The notes under the pieces were generated by a model. The model was not told the origin of the DNA and searched no databases. It saw nothing but the letters and a program-made list of their open reading frames with translations. Shown piece after piece: positions 8,018 to 18,005 of a stretch of DNA of 34,893 nt. The stretch is from Nocardioidaceae bacterium (GTDB lineage: Bacteria; Actinomycetota; Actinomycetes; Propionibacteriales; Nocardioidaceae). The translations under genes were made by a program, and so were the position numbers. How positions within the stretch are numbered: the first letter of the stretch is position 1; every line of letters begins with the position of its first letter. The stretch spans positions 1 through 34,893 of the forward strand of contig JAICRS010000003.1 of assembly GCA_025966335.1 (NCBI GenBank), written 5' to 3'.

Positions 8018-8032
8018 CCCCGAAAGCCGGGG
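8018..8032 (-). terminator. Short GC hairpin after DUF1801 gene
   Basis: CCCCG (8018-8022) and CGGGG (8028-8032) form a small stem with a 5-nt loop immediately past the TAG of the DUF1801 gene on the minus strand. A T-containing stretch follows in that direction. The stem is short, so strength is uncertain. Confidence 0.35.
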
Positions 8033-8033
8033 C

Positions 8034-8492
8034 CTACTTGCCGGTTTTCGTCATCGCGCGGCTGGCTTCGTAGCGCTCGATGTACAGGTCCGGCGGGATC
8101 TTGGCGATCACCGCGCCGATCACGTCGAGCGGCACCTGGTCGAGCCGCTTGAACCGGACACAGGACTTGCCCATGTCGAGCTTCAGGCCGCGTTCGGCGT
8201 ACTCCTCGCGGAACCAGGCCTCCTCGGGCTCGCTTGCGTAGAGGCCCATCAGGTAGATCGCCATGTGGTTCTTCTGGCTCGCCAGCGCCGCGATGCCGAG
8301 CGGCTGGCCGTTGTAGGTGTCCGGGTAGTCCTCGAGCGGGATCCCCCACCCGATCATCCCGAAGGCCATCGACTCGCGATAGCCCTCGGGCAGGTTCGCG
8401 TTGACCACGTCCCGGACGGCGCTGATGGCTTCCCGGCGATCGTCGGGCAGGCTGGCGAGGTACTCCTCGACGGAGCTGGCATCACTCTGCAT
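8034..8492 (-). CDS. DUF1801 domain protein (YdhG-like)
   Basis: 152 residues, ATG at 8490-8492, stop TAG. The sequence starts with a helical segment (EEYLASLPDDRREAISAVRDVV) and continues with the YRESMAFGMIGW and GIAALASQKNHMAIYLMG blocks typical of DUF1801/YdhG-fold proteins. The core of this fold is an alpha-beta sandwich. No enzymatic role is established for the family, so none is assigned. The gene stands between the HelD-like gene and the catabolic operon, 44 bp from the latter's last gene. It appears to have its own promoter: CATACT lies exactly 6 nt before the ATG, with no ribosome site, suggesting a leaderless mRNA. Confidence 0.85.
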   Translation of the reverse strand: MQSDASSVEEYLASLPDDRREAISAVRDVVNANLPEGYRESMAFGMIGWGIPLEDYPDTYNGQPLGIAALASQKNHMAIYLMGLYASEPEEAWFREEYAERGLKLDMGKSCVRFKRLDQVPLDVIGAVIAKIPPDLYIERYEASRAMTKTGK

Positions 8493-8498
8493 CCGGCC

Positions 8499-8504
8499 AG
8501 TATG
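8499..8504 (-). promoter_or_regulatory. Putative -10 CATACT, leaderless start of DUF1801 gene
   Basis: On the minus strand CATACT is followed by 6 nt and then ATG. It is close to the TANNNT consensus and has the same spacing as other presumed leaderless genes in the window. Confidence 0.45.
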
Positions 8505-8536
8505 CGTCAGCGCACTGCGGCCGCCCGACAGTTCGC

Positions 8537-9286
8537 CTATTTCTTGCGGTTCAGGAAGGCCAGCATCGCGGCCTTCGCCTCCTCGGACCCGAACAGCCGG
8601 GCGGACAGCTTGGCGAGGTCGTCGCCGTACCGGTCGATCCGGTCCACGAGCGGCTGGCCGATCAGCCGCTTGGTCTCGCGCAGGCCCTGCGGGTTGCCCT
8701 TGGCCAGCGAGGCGCAGATCTCATCCGTCTCGAGGTTGAGCAGGTCGGCCGGGACCGCGCGGGTCACCAGACCCATCTGCTCGGCGGCGCGCCCGTCGAA
8801 CACGTCACCCGTCAGGAATGTGAGCGCGGCCGCACGGTCGGTCATCCTGGGCAGCACGGACAGTGAGATCGCGGCCGGGGTGAGCCCGAGCCGGACCTCG
8901 GTGAATGCGTAGGTGGCGTGCTCGGCGGTGACCGCGATGTCGGAGGCCGCGACGATGCCGATGCCGCCGGCGCGCACACTGCCCTGCACCCGGGTGACGA
9001 CCGGCTTCGCGAAGGTGGCGATCCTGCGCTGCAGGTCGACCAGCACGTGCGCGGCCTTCTCCATCCCGTCCTCACGCGCCTCCGCCATGTCCGCCCCGGA
9101 GCAGAAGGTCGGGCCCTTCGCCCGGATCAGGACGACCTTGACGTCCTCGTCGTTCTCGGCGCGGTCCAGATTCTCGAGGAGCTCGCCGACCAGCTGCCGG
9201 GACAGCGCGTTGCGGTTGTGCTGGGAGTCAAGGACCAGGGACGCGACGTGGTCGTCGATCCGGTAGTGCACGAGTTCTTCGCTCAA
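8537..9286 (-). CDS. Enoyl-CoA hydratase/isomerase family protein (AtuE/LiuC-like position)
   Basis: 249 residues with a TTG start at 9284-9286, chosen because AAAGGAA precedes it at a good distance. The crotonase fold is shown by QHNRNALSRQL near the N-terminus and by the oxyanion-hole segments ILIRAKG-type strand plus FCSGADMAEA and VQGSVRAGGIGIVAASD. The C-terminus has FLNRKK. It would hydrate the carboxylated enoyl-CoA made by the upstream carboxylase, matching isohexenylglutaconyl-CoA hydratase (AtuE) or methylglutaconyl-CoA hydratase (LiuC) in the Pseudomonas pathways. The canonical catalytic glutamates cannot be assigned with certainty: the loop after SVRAGG is VAASDIAVTAEHATYAF. It is the last gene of the minus-strand catabolic operon, 45 bp after the dehydrogenase. 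The exact substrate is inferred from context. Confidence 0.88.
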   Translation of the reverse strand: MSEELVHYRIDDHVASLVLDSQHNRNALSRQLVGELLENLDRAENDEDVKVVLIRAKGPTFCSGADMAEAREDGMEKAAHVLVDLQRRIATFAKPVVTRVQGSVRAGGIGIVAASDIAVTAEHATYAFTEVRLGLTPAAISLSVLPRMTDRAAALTFLTGDVFDGRAAEQMGLVTRAVPADLLNLETDEICASLAKGNPQGLRETKRLIGQPLVDRIDRYGDDLAKLSARLFGSEEAKAAMLAFLNRKK

Positions 9287-9331
9287 GAGCTGTTTCCTTT
9301 CACGGGGCCACAGCCAGGCTATTCCTGCTGC

Positions 9332-10498
9332 TCAGTAGCTCTTCGGCAGGCCCAACGTGTGCGACCCGACGAAGTTCAGGATCATCTCCCTCGACACCGG
9401 CGCGATCCGGGTCGCCCGGGCGGCGACCAGCAGGCCGGCCATGCCGTACTCGGTGGTGATCCCGTTCCCGCCGTGCACCTGCACTGCCCGGTCCGCCGCG
9501 GCGCAGGCGGCCTCCCCGGCGGCGTACTTGGCCATGTTCGCGGCCTCGCCGGCGGCCAGGTCCTCGCCGGCGTCGTAGAGGGCTGCCGCCTTCTGGGTCA
9601 TCAGCCGGGCGAGCTCGATCTCGATCTTCGACTGCGCCAGCGGGTGCGCGACGCCCTGGTGCGAGCCGATCGGCGCGCCGAACACCTCACGTCCCTTGAC
9701 GTAGTCGGTCGCCTTTTCGAGGGCGAACCGGCCGATGCCGTTGGCGAAGGCCGCGGCCATGATCCGTTCCGGGTTCAGCCCGGCGAAGAGCTGGACGAGA
9801 CCGGCGTCCTCGTCGCCGACCAGGGCGTCCGCGGGCAGCCGAACATCGTCGATGAACACCGTGAACTGCTTCTCCGGGCTGACGATCTCCATGTCGATCG
9901 GCTGGTACTCGAAGCCCTCCGCATCGGTCGGCACCACGAACAGTGCCGGCTTGAGCCTGCCGGTCCTCGCGTCCTCCATCCGGGCGACGACGAGCACGGC
10001 GCCCGCCTCGTCGACCCCGGAGATGTAGATCTTGCGGCCCTTCAGCACCCACCCGTCACCGTCGCGGCGCGCGGTGGTGGTGATGTTGTGCGAGTTCGAC
10101 CCGGCGTCCGGCTCGGTGATCGCGAACGCCATGGTCAGTGTCCCGTCGGCGATCGAGGGCAGCCACTTCCGCTTCTGCTCCGCGGTGCCGAACCGGGCGA
10201 TCACCGTGCCGCAGATCGCCGGGGACACGATCATCATCAGCAGCGGGCAGCCCTGTGCGGCGAGCTCCTCGCAGACCGCAGCGAGGTCACCGATGCCACC
10301 ACCGCCGCCGTCGTACTCCTCGGGCAGGGCGACGCCGAGGTAGCCGTGCTTGCCCATGTCGAGCCACAGGTCGGTGGTCTTCTCGCCGGCGCGCGCCTGG
10401 CGCACGAAGTACTCGCGGCCGTACCCGGCGGCGAGCTTGGCGACCTCCTTGCGCAGGCTCAGCCGCTCGTCGGTCTCGGTGAACGCGTTGTGTGTCAT
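9332..10498 (-). CDS. Acyl-CoA dehydrogenase
   Basis: 388 residues. The ATG at 10496-10498 overlaps the stop of the carboxylase alpha gene by 4 bp (ATGA). Family features are the middle-domain ITEPDAGSNSHNITTTA block, which contacts substrate and FAD, GREVFGAPIGSHQGVAHPLA, and the C-terminal QVHGGNGITTEYGMAGL. The glutamate in TTEYG aligns with the catalytic base of medium-chain dehydrogenases. It would introduce an alpha,beta double bond into an acyl-CoA using FAD. Being the second dehydrogenase of the operon, it may act on a later or shorter intermediate than the one at 14273-15415. The C-terminal FVGSHTLGLPKSY tail suggests a normal full-length enzyme. Confidence 0.92.
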   Translation of the reverse strand: MTHNAFTETDERLSLRKEVAKLAAGYGREYFVRQARAGEKTTDLWLDMGKHGYLGVALPEEYDGGGGGIGDLAAVCEELAAQGCPLLMMIVSPAICGTVIARFGTAEQKRKWLPSIADGTLTMAFAITEPDAGSNSHNITTTARRDGDGWVLKGRKIYISGVDEAGAVLVVARMEDARTGRLKPALFVVPTDAEGFEYQPIDMEIVSPEKQFTVFIDDVRLPADALVGDEDAGLVQLFAGLNPERIMAAAFANGIGRFALEKATDYVKGREVFGAPIGSHQGVAHPLAQSKIEIELARLMTQKAAALYDAGEDLAAGEAANMAKYAAGEAACAAADRAVQVHGGNGITTEYGMAGLLVAARATRIAPVSREMILNFVGSHTLGLPKSY

Positions 10499-12570
10499 GG
10501 GTTTTCTCCTTCGGGAGCGGCGGACTCGGGGGCGTGTACGACGGCGAGTACGGCGCCGGATGCGACCTGCTCGCCCACGGCGACCGGGATCTTGGCGACC
10601 ACCCCGTCGTGGGGCGCGACCACGGTGTGCTGCATCTTCATCGCCTCGAGCACCAGCACGGGCTGGCCGGCCGAGACGGTGTCGTTGTGGGCGACGTCGA
10701 CCCGGACCACGGTCCCCGGCATCGGCGCCAGGAGCGAGCCGGTCGCCACCTGGTCGGCAGGGTCGACGAACCGCGACAACCGGCGAAGGGCGACGTGACC
10801 GAGTGAGGACTCCACGTCGACACGGTCACCGTCCACGAACACCTCGAAGCTCCGTCTCACCCCCGACTTGTCAGACGGGTGAGCGGCTAGGGCCACCTCG
10901 GCGTCTGACAACTCGGTGAGGGTGACGCGGTCGGGACCGGCGTCGACCACGTGCACGTCGTCGCGGGTCGCGGACCGGTAGCCGGTGCGGCCGCCGTACC
11001 ACTCCACCGTCACCTCTTCGGAACTGGTGACTTCGGAGCGGGCGGCGAACCGGGTCCGCTGCGGTTGGGACGGCACGTTGCGCCAGGCGACCGGGATCCG
11101 CCGCTGCTCCTCCCGTGCGGTGAGGTCCCGTTCGGCGAGGGCGACCGCGGCGGCGAGGGCGCTCAGCTCGACGGCCGTCTCCGCGGCGTTCGGTGTCGCC
11201 AGTCGGGCCAAGTCGTGGCGGGCGAAGAAGTCGGTGCTGACCTCGCCCGCGGCGAACGCGTCGTGACGGAGCACGTTGACCAACAGGTCGCGGTTGGTCC
11301 GGACGCCATGGATCCTCGCCCTCGACAGCGCACCGGCGAGCCGACGTACGGCCTGATCACGCGTCGGCGCCCACGCGACCACCTTGGCCAGCATCGCGTC
11401 GTAGTGGGTGCCCACCTCGTCCCCCGAGACGAACCCGGAGTCCAGGCGGATGCCGTAACCGCTGGGGTTGCTGAACTCGGCGGCCACGTCGGGGATCTCG
11501 AAACGGGTCAGGGTCCCGCTCTGCGGTTGCCAGTCGGCGGCGGGGTCCTCGGCGTACAGGCGAACCTCGACGGCATGCCCGTCCGGCCAGGGCGACTCGC
11601 CGCGCGGCCCGGACGGGATGATCTCGCGCAGCGAGCGCCCCTCGGCGACCGCGATCTGCGCGGCAACCAGGTCGACCCCGGTGACACACTCGGTGATCGG
11701 GTGCTCGACCTGCAGCCGGGTGTTCATCTCCAGGAACCAGAACCTCTCCGTCTCCGGCTCGTAGAGGAACTCGACGGTTCCCGCGCCGAGGTAGTGCGCC
11801 GACGCCGCGACCAGCGAAGCGGTCCGGAACATCGCCTTGCGGGTGTCGTCGGAGATGCCGGGTGCCGGAGTTTCCTCGACGACCTTCTGGTGGCGGCGCT
11901 GGATCGAGCAGTCACGCTCACCGAGCGCGCAGGTGTTGCCCTCGACGTCGACGAGGACCTGGACCTCGATGTGCCGGCCGCGTTCGACGTACGGCTCGCA
12001 GAACACCGTCGAGTCACCGAACGCGGAGGCAGCCTCGCTGGTGGCGAGCTCTACCTGGGCGGCTACATCGGCAAGGTTCCGGACCACGCGCATACCGCGT
12101 CCGCCACCACCGGCCGACGCCTTCACCAGCACCGGCAGGTCGTCCGCGGTGATCTCACCAGGCGCGAGCTCGGCGAGCACCGGGACACCGACCTCGGCGA
12201 CCAGCTTCTTCGCCTCGATCTTGGAGCCCATCTGCTCGACGGACTCCGGCGGCGGGCCGACCCAGGTCAGCCCGGCGTCGAGCACCTGGCGGGCGAAGTC
12301 GGCGCTCTCGGACAGGAAGCCGTACCCGGGATGGATGGCGTCGGCCCCGGCTGCCCTGGCCGCTGCGACGATCAGGTCGCCGCGCAGATAGGTATCGGCG
12401 GGAGCGCTTCCGAGAAGGGCGACCGCGACGTCGGCCTCGGCCACGAACGGCAGCCCGGCGTCGGCGTCGGAGAACACCGCGACGGTCTCGATTCCAAGAT
12501 CGCGACAGGTGCGGAAGACCCGGCGGGCGATCTCCCCGCGGTTGGCGACCAGGAGACGGTTGATGGTCAT
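10495..12570 (-). CDS. Acyl-CoA carboxylase alpha subunit (biotin carboxylase + biotin carrier; geranyl-/methylcrotonyl-CoA carboxylase type)
   Basis: 691 residues, ATG at 12568-12570, 5 bp after the beta-subunit stop. The biotin carboxylase domain begins INRLLVANRGEIARRVF, has the ATP-grasp loop KASAGGGGRGMRVV and the EMNTRLQVEHPITE segment. The C-terminal biotinyl domain has EAMKM with the biotinylated lysine at 645. The enzyme carboxylates biotin with ATP and bicarbonate, and the beta subunit then transfers the carboxyl group to an enoyl-CoA. Size and architecture fit MCC/GCC alpha subunits (AtuF/LiuD). Residues about 552-570, in the poorly conserved linker before the biotinyl domain, are encoded by a 54-bp palindromic repeat that preserves the reading frame and brings in rare CTA and TTG codons. 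The frame also runs upstream of 12570, but that part is the shadow of the beta gene. Confidence 0.92.
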   Translation of the reverse strand: MTINRLLVANRGEIARRVFRTCRDLGIETVAVFSDADAGLPFVAEADVAVALLGSAPADTYLRGDLIVAAARAAGADAIHPGYGFLSESADFARQVLDAGLTWVGPPPESVEQMGSKIEAKKLVAEVGVPVLAELAPGEITADDLPVLVKASAGGGGRGMRVVRNLADVAAQVELATSEAASAFGDSTVFCEPYVERGRHIEVQVLVDVEGNTCALGERDCSIQRRHQKVVEETPAPGISDDTRKAMFRTASLVAASAHYLGAGTVEFLYEPETERFWFLEMNTRLQVEHPITECVTGVDLVAAQIAVAEGRSLREIIPSGPRGESPWPDGHAVEVRLYAEDPAADWQPQSGTLTRFEIPDVAAEFSNPSGYGIRLDSGFVSGDEVGTHYDAMLAKVVAWAPTRDQAVRRLAGALSRARIHGVRTNRDLLVNVLRHDAFAAGEVSTDFFARHDLARLATPNAAETAVELSALAAAVALAERDLTAREEQRRIPVAWRNVPSQPQRTRFAARSEVTSSEEVTVEWYGGRTGYRSATRDDVHVVDAGPDRVTLTELSDAEVALAAHPSDKSGVRRSFEVFVDGDRVDVESSLGHVALRRLSRFVDPADQVATGSLLAPMPGTVVRVDVAHNDTVSAGQPVLVLEAMKMQHTVVAPHDGVVAKIPVAVGEQVASGAVLAVVHAPESAAPEGENP
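10863..10916. repeat. 54-bp palindromic element, copy B, in frame within a coding sequence
   Basis: Same length as copy A (157-210), with the same terminal 12-bp inverted repeats (CCGACTTGTCAG and CTGACAACTCGG) and a different centre containing CTAG. It lies inside the carboxylase alpha gene and adds exactly 18 codons without a stop, giving roughly ELSDAEVALAAHPSDKSG. Position between the carboxylase and biotinyl domains makes the insertion tolerable. Confidence 0.7.
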
Positions 12571-12575
12571 CGCGC

Positions 12576-14272
<1,697 letters not shown>

Positions 14273-14276
<4 letters not shown>

Positions 14277-15415
14277 GCGGTGTATCCCAGCAGCCGGGCG
14301 GTCAGGTCGTTGAGCACCTCGGTGGCTCCTCCTCCGATTCCGAGGACCCGGGCGTCGCGGTAGTGCCGCTCCACCTCGATCCCGTGCATGTAGCCGGTCC
14401 CACCGTGCAGCTGTACGGCCTGGTCGACCACGAACGAGCAGGCCTCGACCGCGGTGGCCTTCGCCATCAGGGCCTCGGCCAACGGGTTCTCACCGGCAAC
14501 GAAGCGCCGGGCCACCTCGTGGGTGTAGGTCCGGGCGACGTCGACGCGGCGATGCATCTCGACGAGCTTGTGCCGGACGACCTGGCGCGAGATCAGCGGC
14601 CGACCGAACGTCTCCCGGCTCTTCGCGTGCTCGACTGTCAGCGCCAGCGCGCGGGCGGCGATGCCGTAACCGTGCGCGGCAAGAGCGAGCCGTTCGGTGA
14701 CGAACTGCTGCGCGATCATCGCGAAGCCGCCGTTCTCCTCACCGACCAGGTTCGCCGCCGCCACCCGACAGTCCACGAACGCCAGCTCGGCGGTGTCCGA
14801 GCAGTGCCAGCCCATCTTCGCCAGGGACCGGGTCACCTCGAAGCCGGGCGTCCCCTTCTCGATCACGAGCAGGCTGATCCCGCCGTGCCCCGGCCCGCCG
14901 GTGCGCACAGCCGTGGTGACGAAGTCCGCCCTGACGCCCGAGGTGATGAAGGTCTTCGCGCCGTTGACCAGGTAGTGGTCGCCGTCGCGTACGGCGGACG
15001 TGGTCAGTCCGGCCACGTCGGAACCACCGCCTGGTTCGGTCACGGCCAGCGCGCCGATCAGCTCGCCGGCAAGCGTCGGCCGGACGAACCGGTCGGCCAG
15101 GTCAAGGTTGCCGGAGGCGATGATGTGCGGCAGCGCGATGCCGGAGGTGAACAGTGCGGCCAGCAGCCCTGACGACGCACCGGCTTCGGCCATCGACTCG
15201 GTGACCACCAGCGCATCGAGGAAGTCACCACCACTCCCGCCGAGCTCCACCGGGACACCGACTCCCAGGAAGCCCTGCTTGGCTGCGGCCAGGTGCAGCG
15301 ACCGCGGCACCTCACCGACGTCCTCCCACTCCTGCAGGTGCGGCGCCACCTGTCGTTCCACGAACGCCCGGGCACTCTCGCGCAGGGCGACGCGTTCCTC
15401 GGTCCAGATGCTCAC
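14273..15415 (-). CDS. Acyl-CoA dehydrogenase, IVD/LCAD-like (AtuD-like position)
   Basis: 380 residues. The start is set at the GTG 15413-15415, which overlaps the AtuA stop as GTGA; the frame upstream lies within atuA. Conserved blocks are VTEPGGGSDVAGL, TFITSG, RETFGRPL and VQLHGGTGYMHG. The residue aligning with the medium-chain catalytic glutamate is glycine (GYMHGIEVE), while Glu241 in FVTERLALAA sits where isovaleryl- and long-chain acyl-CoA dehydrogenases carry their base. So it appears active and of the branched/long-chain type, suiting citronellyl-CoA-like or isovaleryl-like substrates. FAD-dependent; electrons would pass to ETF. Gene order next to atuA and carboxylase beta parallels atuA-atuC-atuD of Pseudomonas in content. 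Confidence 0.92.
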
Positions 15416-17178
15416 AGCAGGTGCTCCGTGATGCTCACGTGGCGGGAACGCAGCCACTCGCCGAGCGCCTTGGCCTGCGGGTCGAACCGGCTCGACGCCG
15501 CGACGCCGTCGCCGAGCAACCCACGGATGAGCACGTTGACCGCACCCAGGTTCGGGAGCGGGTACACCTCGACCTCGAGGTCGGCCGCCTCCGGGACCAG
15601 CTCCTTGATCCGCTCGGGCGTGATCAGTTTCGTCAACCAGGCAACGCGTTCCGCCGCGTTACTGCTCCGGTCGACCCACAGCCCGATGTTCGCGTCGCCG
15701 CCCTTGTCGCCGCTGCGGGCGTGGACGAACGTCCCCAACGGGAGGCGCCGGGTGACCCGGTCCTGCGGAGCGCCGGCCGCGACCTCGGCGTTGCGTTGCG
15801 TTGACGATGGCGCTGACGACTCCGGGCCGCGCGTCACCGGCTCCCCGGCCTGGTGGCGGCTCGTCCGTGGCGGCGCCGGGACCAGCTCCGCGGTGCCGTC
15901 GTGGTGGACGACCTGCTCGGCGACGGCTGTGCGGTCGACGTACGCAGGACGGTAGACGCCGTACGGAGCGGCCGGTGCGGGTGGTCCGCTGAGCGTGAAG
16001 CCGGGGTAGGAAGCCAGCCCGAGCTCGACCGCCGCCGCGGTGAACGCCCGGCCGACGACGTTGGGGTTCTGGTCCTTGACGGTGACCCGGAGCCGGGAGC
16101 TGGCCGCCTCCTCGGTGTCGGCGTCCTCACGGTCGGTGCGCGCCAGCACCCACTCGATCGAGGCCGGTGAAGTCTTGGCCAGCCGGGCCTCGAGCTGTGC
16201 CCGCACCCACTCGGCCTTCGCGTCGATCTCCAACCCGGTGAGGATGAGCTCGATCGTGTTGCGGAAGCCGCCGAGCTCGTTGACGCAGACCTTCAGCTGC
16301 TCGGGTGGCTCCTGCCCGGTCACGCCGGAGATGCGAACCCGGTCCGCACCGTCGTCGGCGAGGTCGATCGAGTCCAGGTGCACGGACACGTCCGGGCCGA
16401 GGTAGAGCTGTGACTGCACCTCGTACACGAGCTGGGCGGTGACCGTGTCGACGGTGACCGCGCCGCCCGTGCCCGGGTGCTTGGTGATCACCGAGCTGCC
16501 GTCCGCTGAGATCTCGGCGATCGGGAACCCGATCGGTGTGGCGTCGGGCCGCATCGCCCGGAAGCCGGAGAAGTTGCCGCCGCAGGCCTGCGGCCCGCAC
16601 TCGAGGACGTGTCCCGCGACCACGGCACCGGCCAGCGCGTCGTACTCGGTGCTCTCCCAGCCGAAGTGCGCGACCGCCGGCCCCACCACGACCGAGGCGT
16701 CCGTGACGCGGCCGGTGACCACGATGTCCGCGCCACGTCGGAGCGCCGCGGCGATGCCGAAGGCACCGAGGTAGGCGTTGGCGGTCAGCGGCTTGCCGAA
16801 GCCGAGCTGGTCGGCGCGGTCGGTCAGGTCGTCACCCTGCACATGCGCCACCTGTGGGGACAACCCGAGTCCGCTCGCCACCTCGCGCAGCTTCTCGGCG
16901 AGCCCGGCCGGGTTCAGCCCCCCGGCGTTGGCGACGATCGTGACGCCGCGTTCGAGTGCCAGGCCCATGCACTCCTCGGCTTGCTTGAGAAAGGTGCGCG
17001 CGTAGCCGAGCGACGGGTCCTTCATCCGGTCCCGACCGAGGATCAGCATGGTGAGCTCGGCGAGGTAGTCACCGGTGAGCACGTCCAGCTCGCCGCCCTC
17101 CAGCATCTCGCGCATCGCCGAGAGCCGGTCGCCGTAGAAGCCGCTGCAGTTGCCGACCCGAAGGATCTGTGCGGTCAT
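15412..17178 (-). CDS. atuA: Acyclic terpene utilisation AtuA family protein (DUF1446 + AtuA-like C-terminal domain)
   Basis: 588 residues. The ATG at 17176-17178 overlaps the TIGR03084 stop by 4 bp. The N-terminal ~450 residues form the DUF1446/AtuA domain: it starts with VGNCSGFYGDRLSAM and includes YLAELTM, NAGGLNPAGLA, VVTGRVTDASVVVGPA and CGPQACGGNFSGF. A linker of about 40 polar residues leads to the C-terminal ~100-residue AtuA-like domain with FVHARSGDKGGDANIGLW. AtuA is needed for growth on citronellol/geraniol in Pseudomonas, but its reaction has not been firmly defined, so only the pathway role is proposed. Its presence between a TetR/TIGR03084 pair and acyl-CoA enzymes is the main reason for reading the operon as terpenoid or branched acyl-CoA catabolism. 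Confidence 0.9.
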   Translation of the reverse strand: MTAQILRVGNCSGFYGDRLSAMREMLEGGELDVLTGDYLAELTMLILGRDRMKDPSLGYARTFLKQAEECMGLALERGVTIVANAGGLNPAGLAEKLREVASGLGLSPQVAHVQGDDLTDRADQLGFGKPLTANAYLGAFGIAAALRRGADIVVTGRVTDASVVVGPAVAHFGWESTEYDALAGAVVAGHVLECGPQACGGNFSGFRAMRPDATPIGFPIAEISADGSSVITKHPGTGGAVTVDTVTAQLVYEVQSQLYLGPDVSVHLDSIDLADDGADRVRISGVTGQEPPEQLKVCVNELGGFRNTIELILTGLEIDAKAEWVRAQLEARLAKTSPASIEWVLARTDREDADTEEAASSRLRVTVKDQNPNVVGRAFTAAAVELGLASYPGFTLSGPPAPAAPYGVYRPAYVDRTAVAEQVVHHDGTAELVPAPPRTSRHQAGEPVTRGPESSAPSSTQRNAEVAAGAPQDRVTRRLPLGTFVHARSGDKGGDANIGLWVDRSSNAAERVAWLTKLITPERIKELVPEAADLEVEVYPLPNLGAVNVLIRGLLGDGVAASSRFDPQAKALGEWLRSRHVSITEHLL

Positions 17179-18005
17179 CGGTCCTCCGCCCCGATCGCCT
17201 GCGCCGATGTCGGCGCGCGGCCGGTGCCCGCCGGACCGGCGAACGCCTGGGCGATGTCCAGCCAGGTCTCCGCGTCCGCGCCGTCGGCGCCCAGGTCGAG
17301 GTCGGCGCGGTTGCGGCGTTGGGTCACCAGCAGGCAGAAGTCGTACGCCGACCCGTCCACCCGTTGCGGGGCGTCCTCCGGCCCGAAGCTCCACGTCTCG
17401 CCGCCCGGCGCGGTGAGCTCGACCCGGAACTCCTCGGTCGGCGGGGTCAGCCCGTGCACGCCGAACGCGAAGTTGCGGGTCCGCACCCCCAGATGCACGA
17501 GATGCCGGATCCGGTCGCTCGGTGCATGCGGCACACCGAGCGCATCAGCGACATCGAGCCCGTGCGCCCAGGTCTCCATGTAGCGCGCGGTAGCCATCGA
17601 CGTCGCGCTCATCGGTGGCCCGAACCACGGGATCTTGTCGTCCGAGGGATGAGCGGCGAGCGTTTCGACCAGCAGCGCCCGGGCCCGGCGCCAGCGGACG
17701 AGGAGGTCGTCCGGCGCCAAGGCTGCGCCGCGCGAGGCTTCTGCGTCGACGAAACCGGTCGGGTCCTCGATCGCGATCAGGACCACGTCATCCCAGGCGC
17801 GCTTGTCGGTCGCCGCGATGACCGCGACCTCGTCGGTCCACGCCAGGTGCGCGATCTGGTGGGCGATGTCCCAGCCGGGGGCGGGCGTGGCGGCGCGCCA
17901 CTGCTCCGGGTCGAGCGGGGCGACCATGGACTCGAGCACGTCGCCCTCCGCGGTCAGGTCTGCCAGCACGCCGGCCAGCCGCTGGTCGCGTTGTGTCTGC
18001 GTCAT
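17175..18005 (-). CDS. TIGR03084 family protein (DinB/MDMPI-like metal-binding fold)
   Basis: 276 residues. The ATG at 18003-18005 overlaps the TetR stop by 4 bp. The N-terminal half has GWDIAHQIAHLAWTDE with His49 and His53, and YMETWAHGLDVADALG with His148. These three histidines are the metal-site pattern of the DinB/mycothiol-dependent maleylpyruvate isomerase N-terminal fold. The C-terminal half (LVHLGVRTRNFAFGVHG onward) is a sterol-carrier-like wing usual for TIGR03084 proteins. The family is restricted mainly to actinobacteria and often sits next to AtuA-type genes; its reaction is unknown. A thiol-dependent (mycothiol or CoA) step is possible but is inference from the fold only. Confidence 0.85.
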   Translation of the reverse strand: MTQTQRDQRLAGVLADLTAEGDVLESMVAPLDPEQWRAATPAPGWDIAHQIAHLAWTDEVAVIAATDKRAWDDVVLIAIEDPTGFVDAEASRGAALAPDDLLVRWRRARALLVETLAAHPSDDKIPWFGPPMSATSMATARYMETWAHGLDVADALGVPHAPSDRIRHLVHLGVRTRNFAFGVHGLTPPTEEFRVELTAPGGETWSFGPEDAPQRVDGSAYDFCLLVTQRRNRADLDLGADGADAETWLDIAQAFAGPAGTGRAPTSAQAIGAEDR

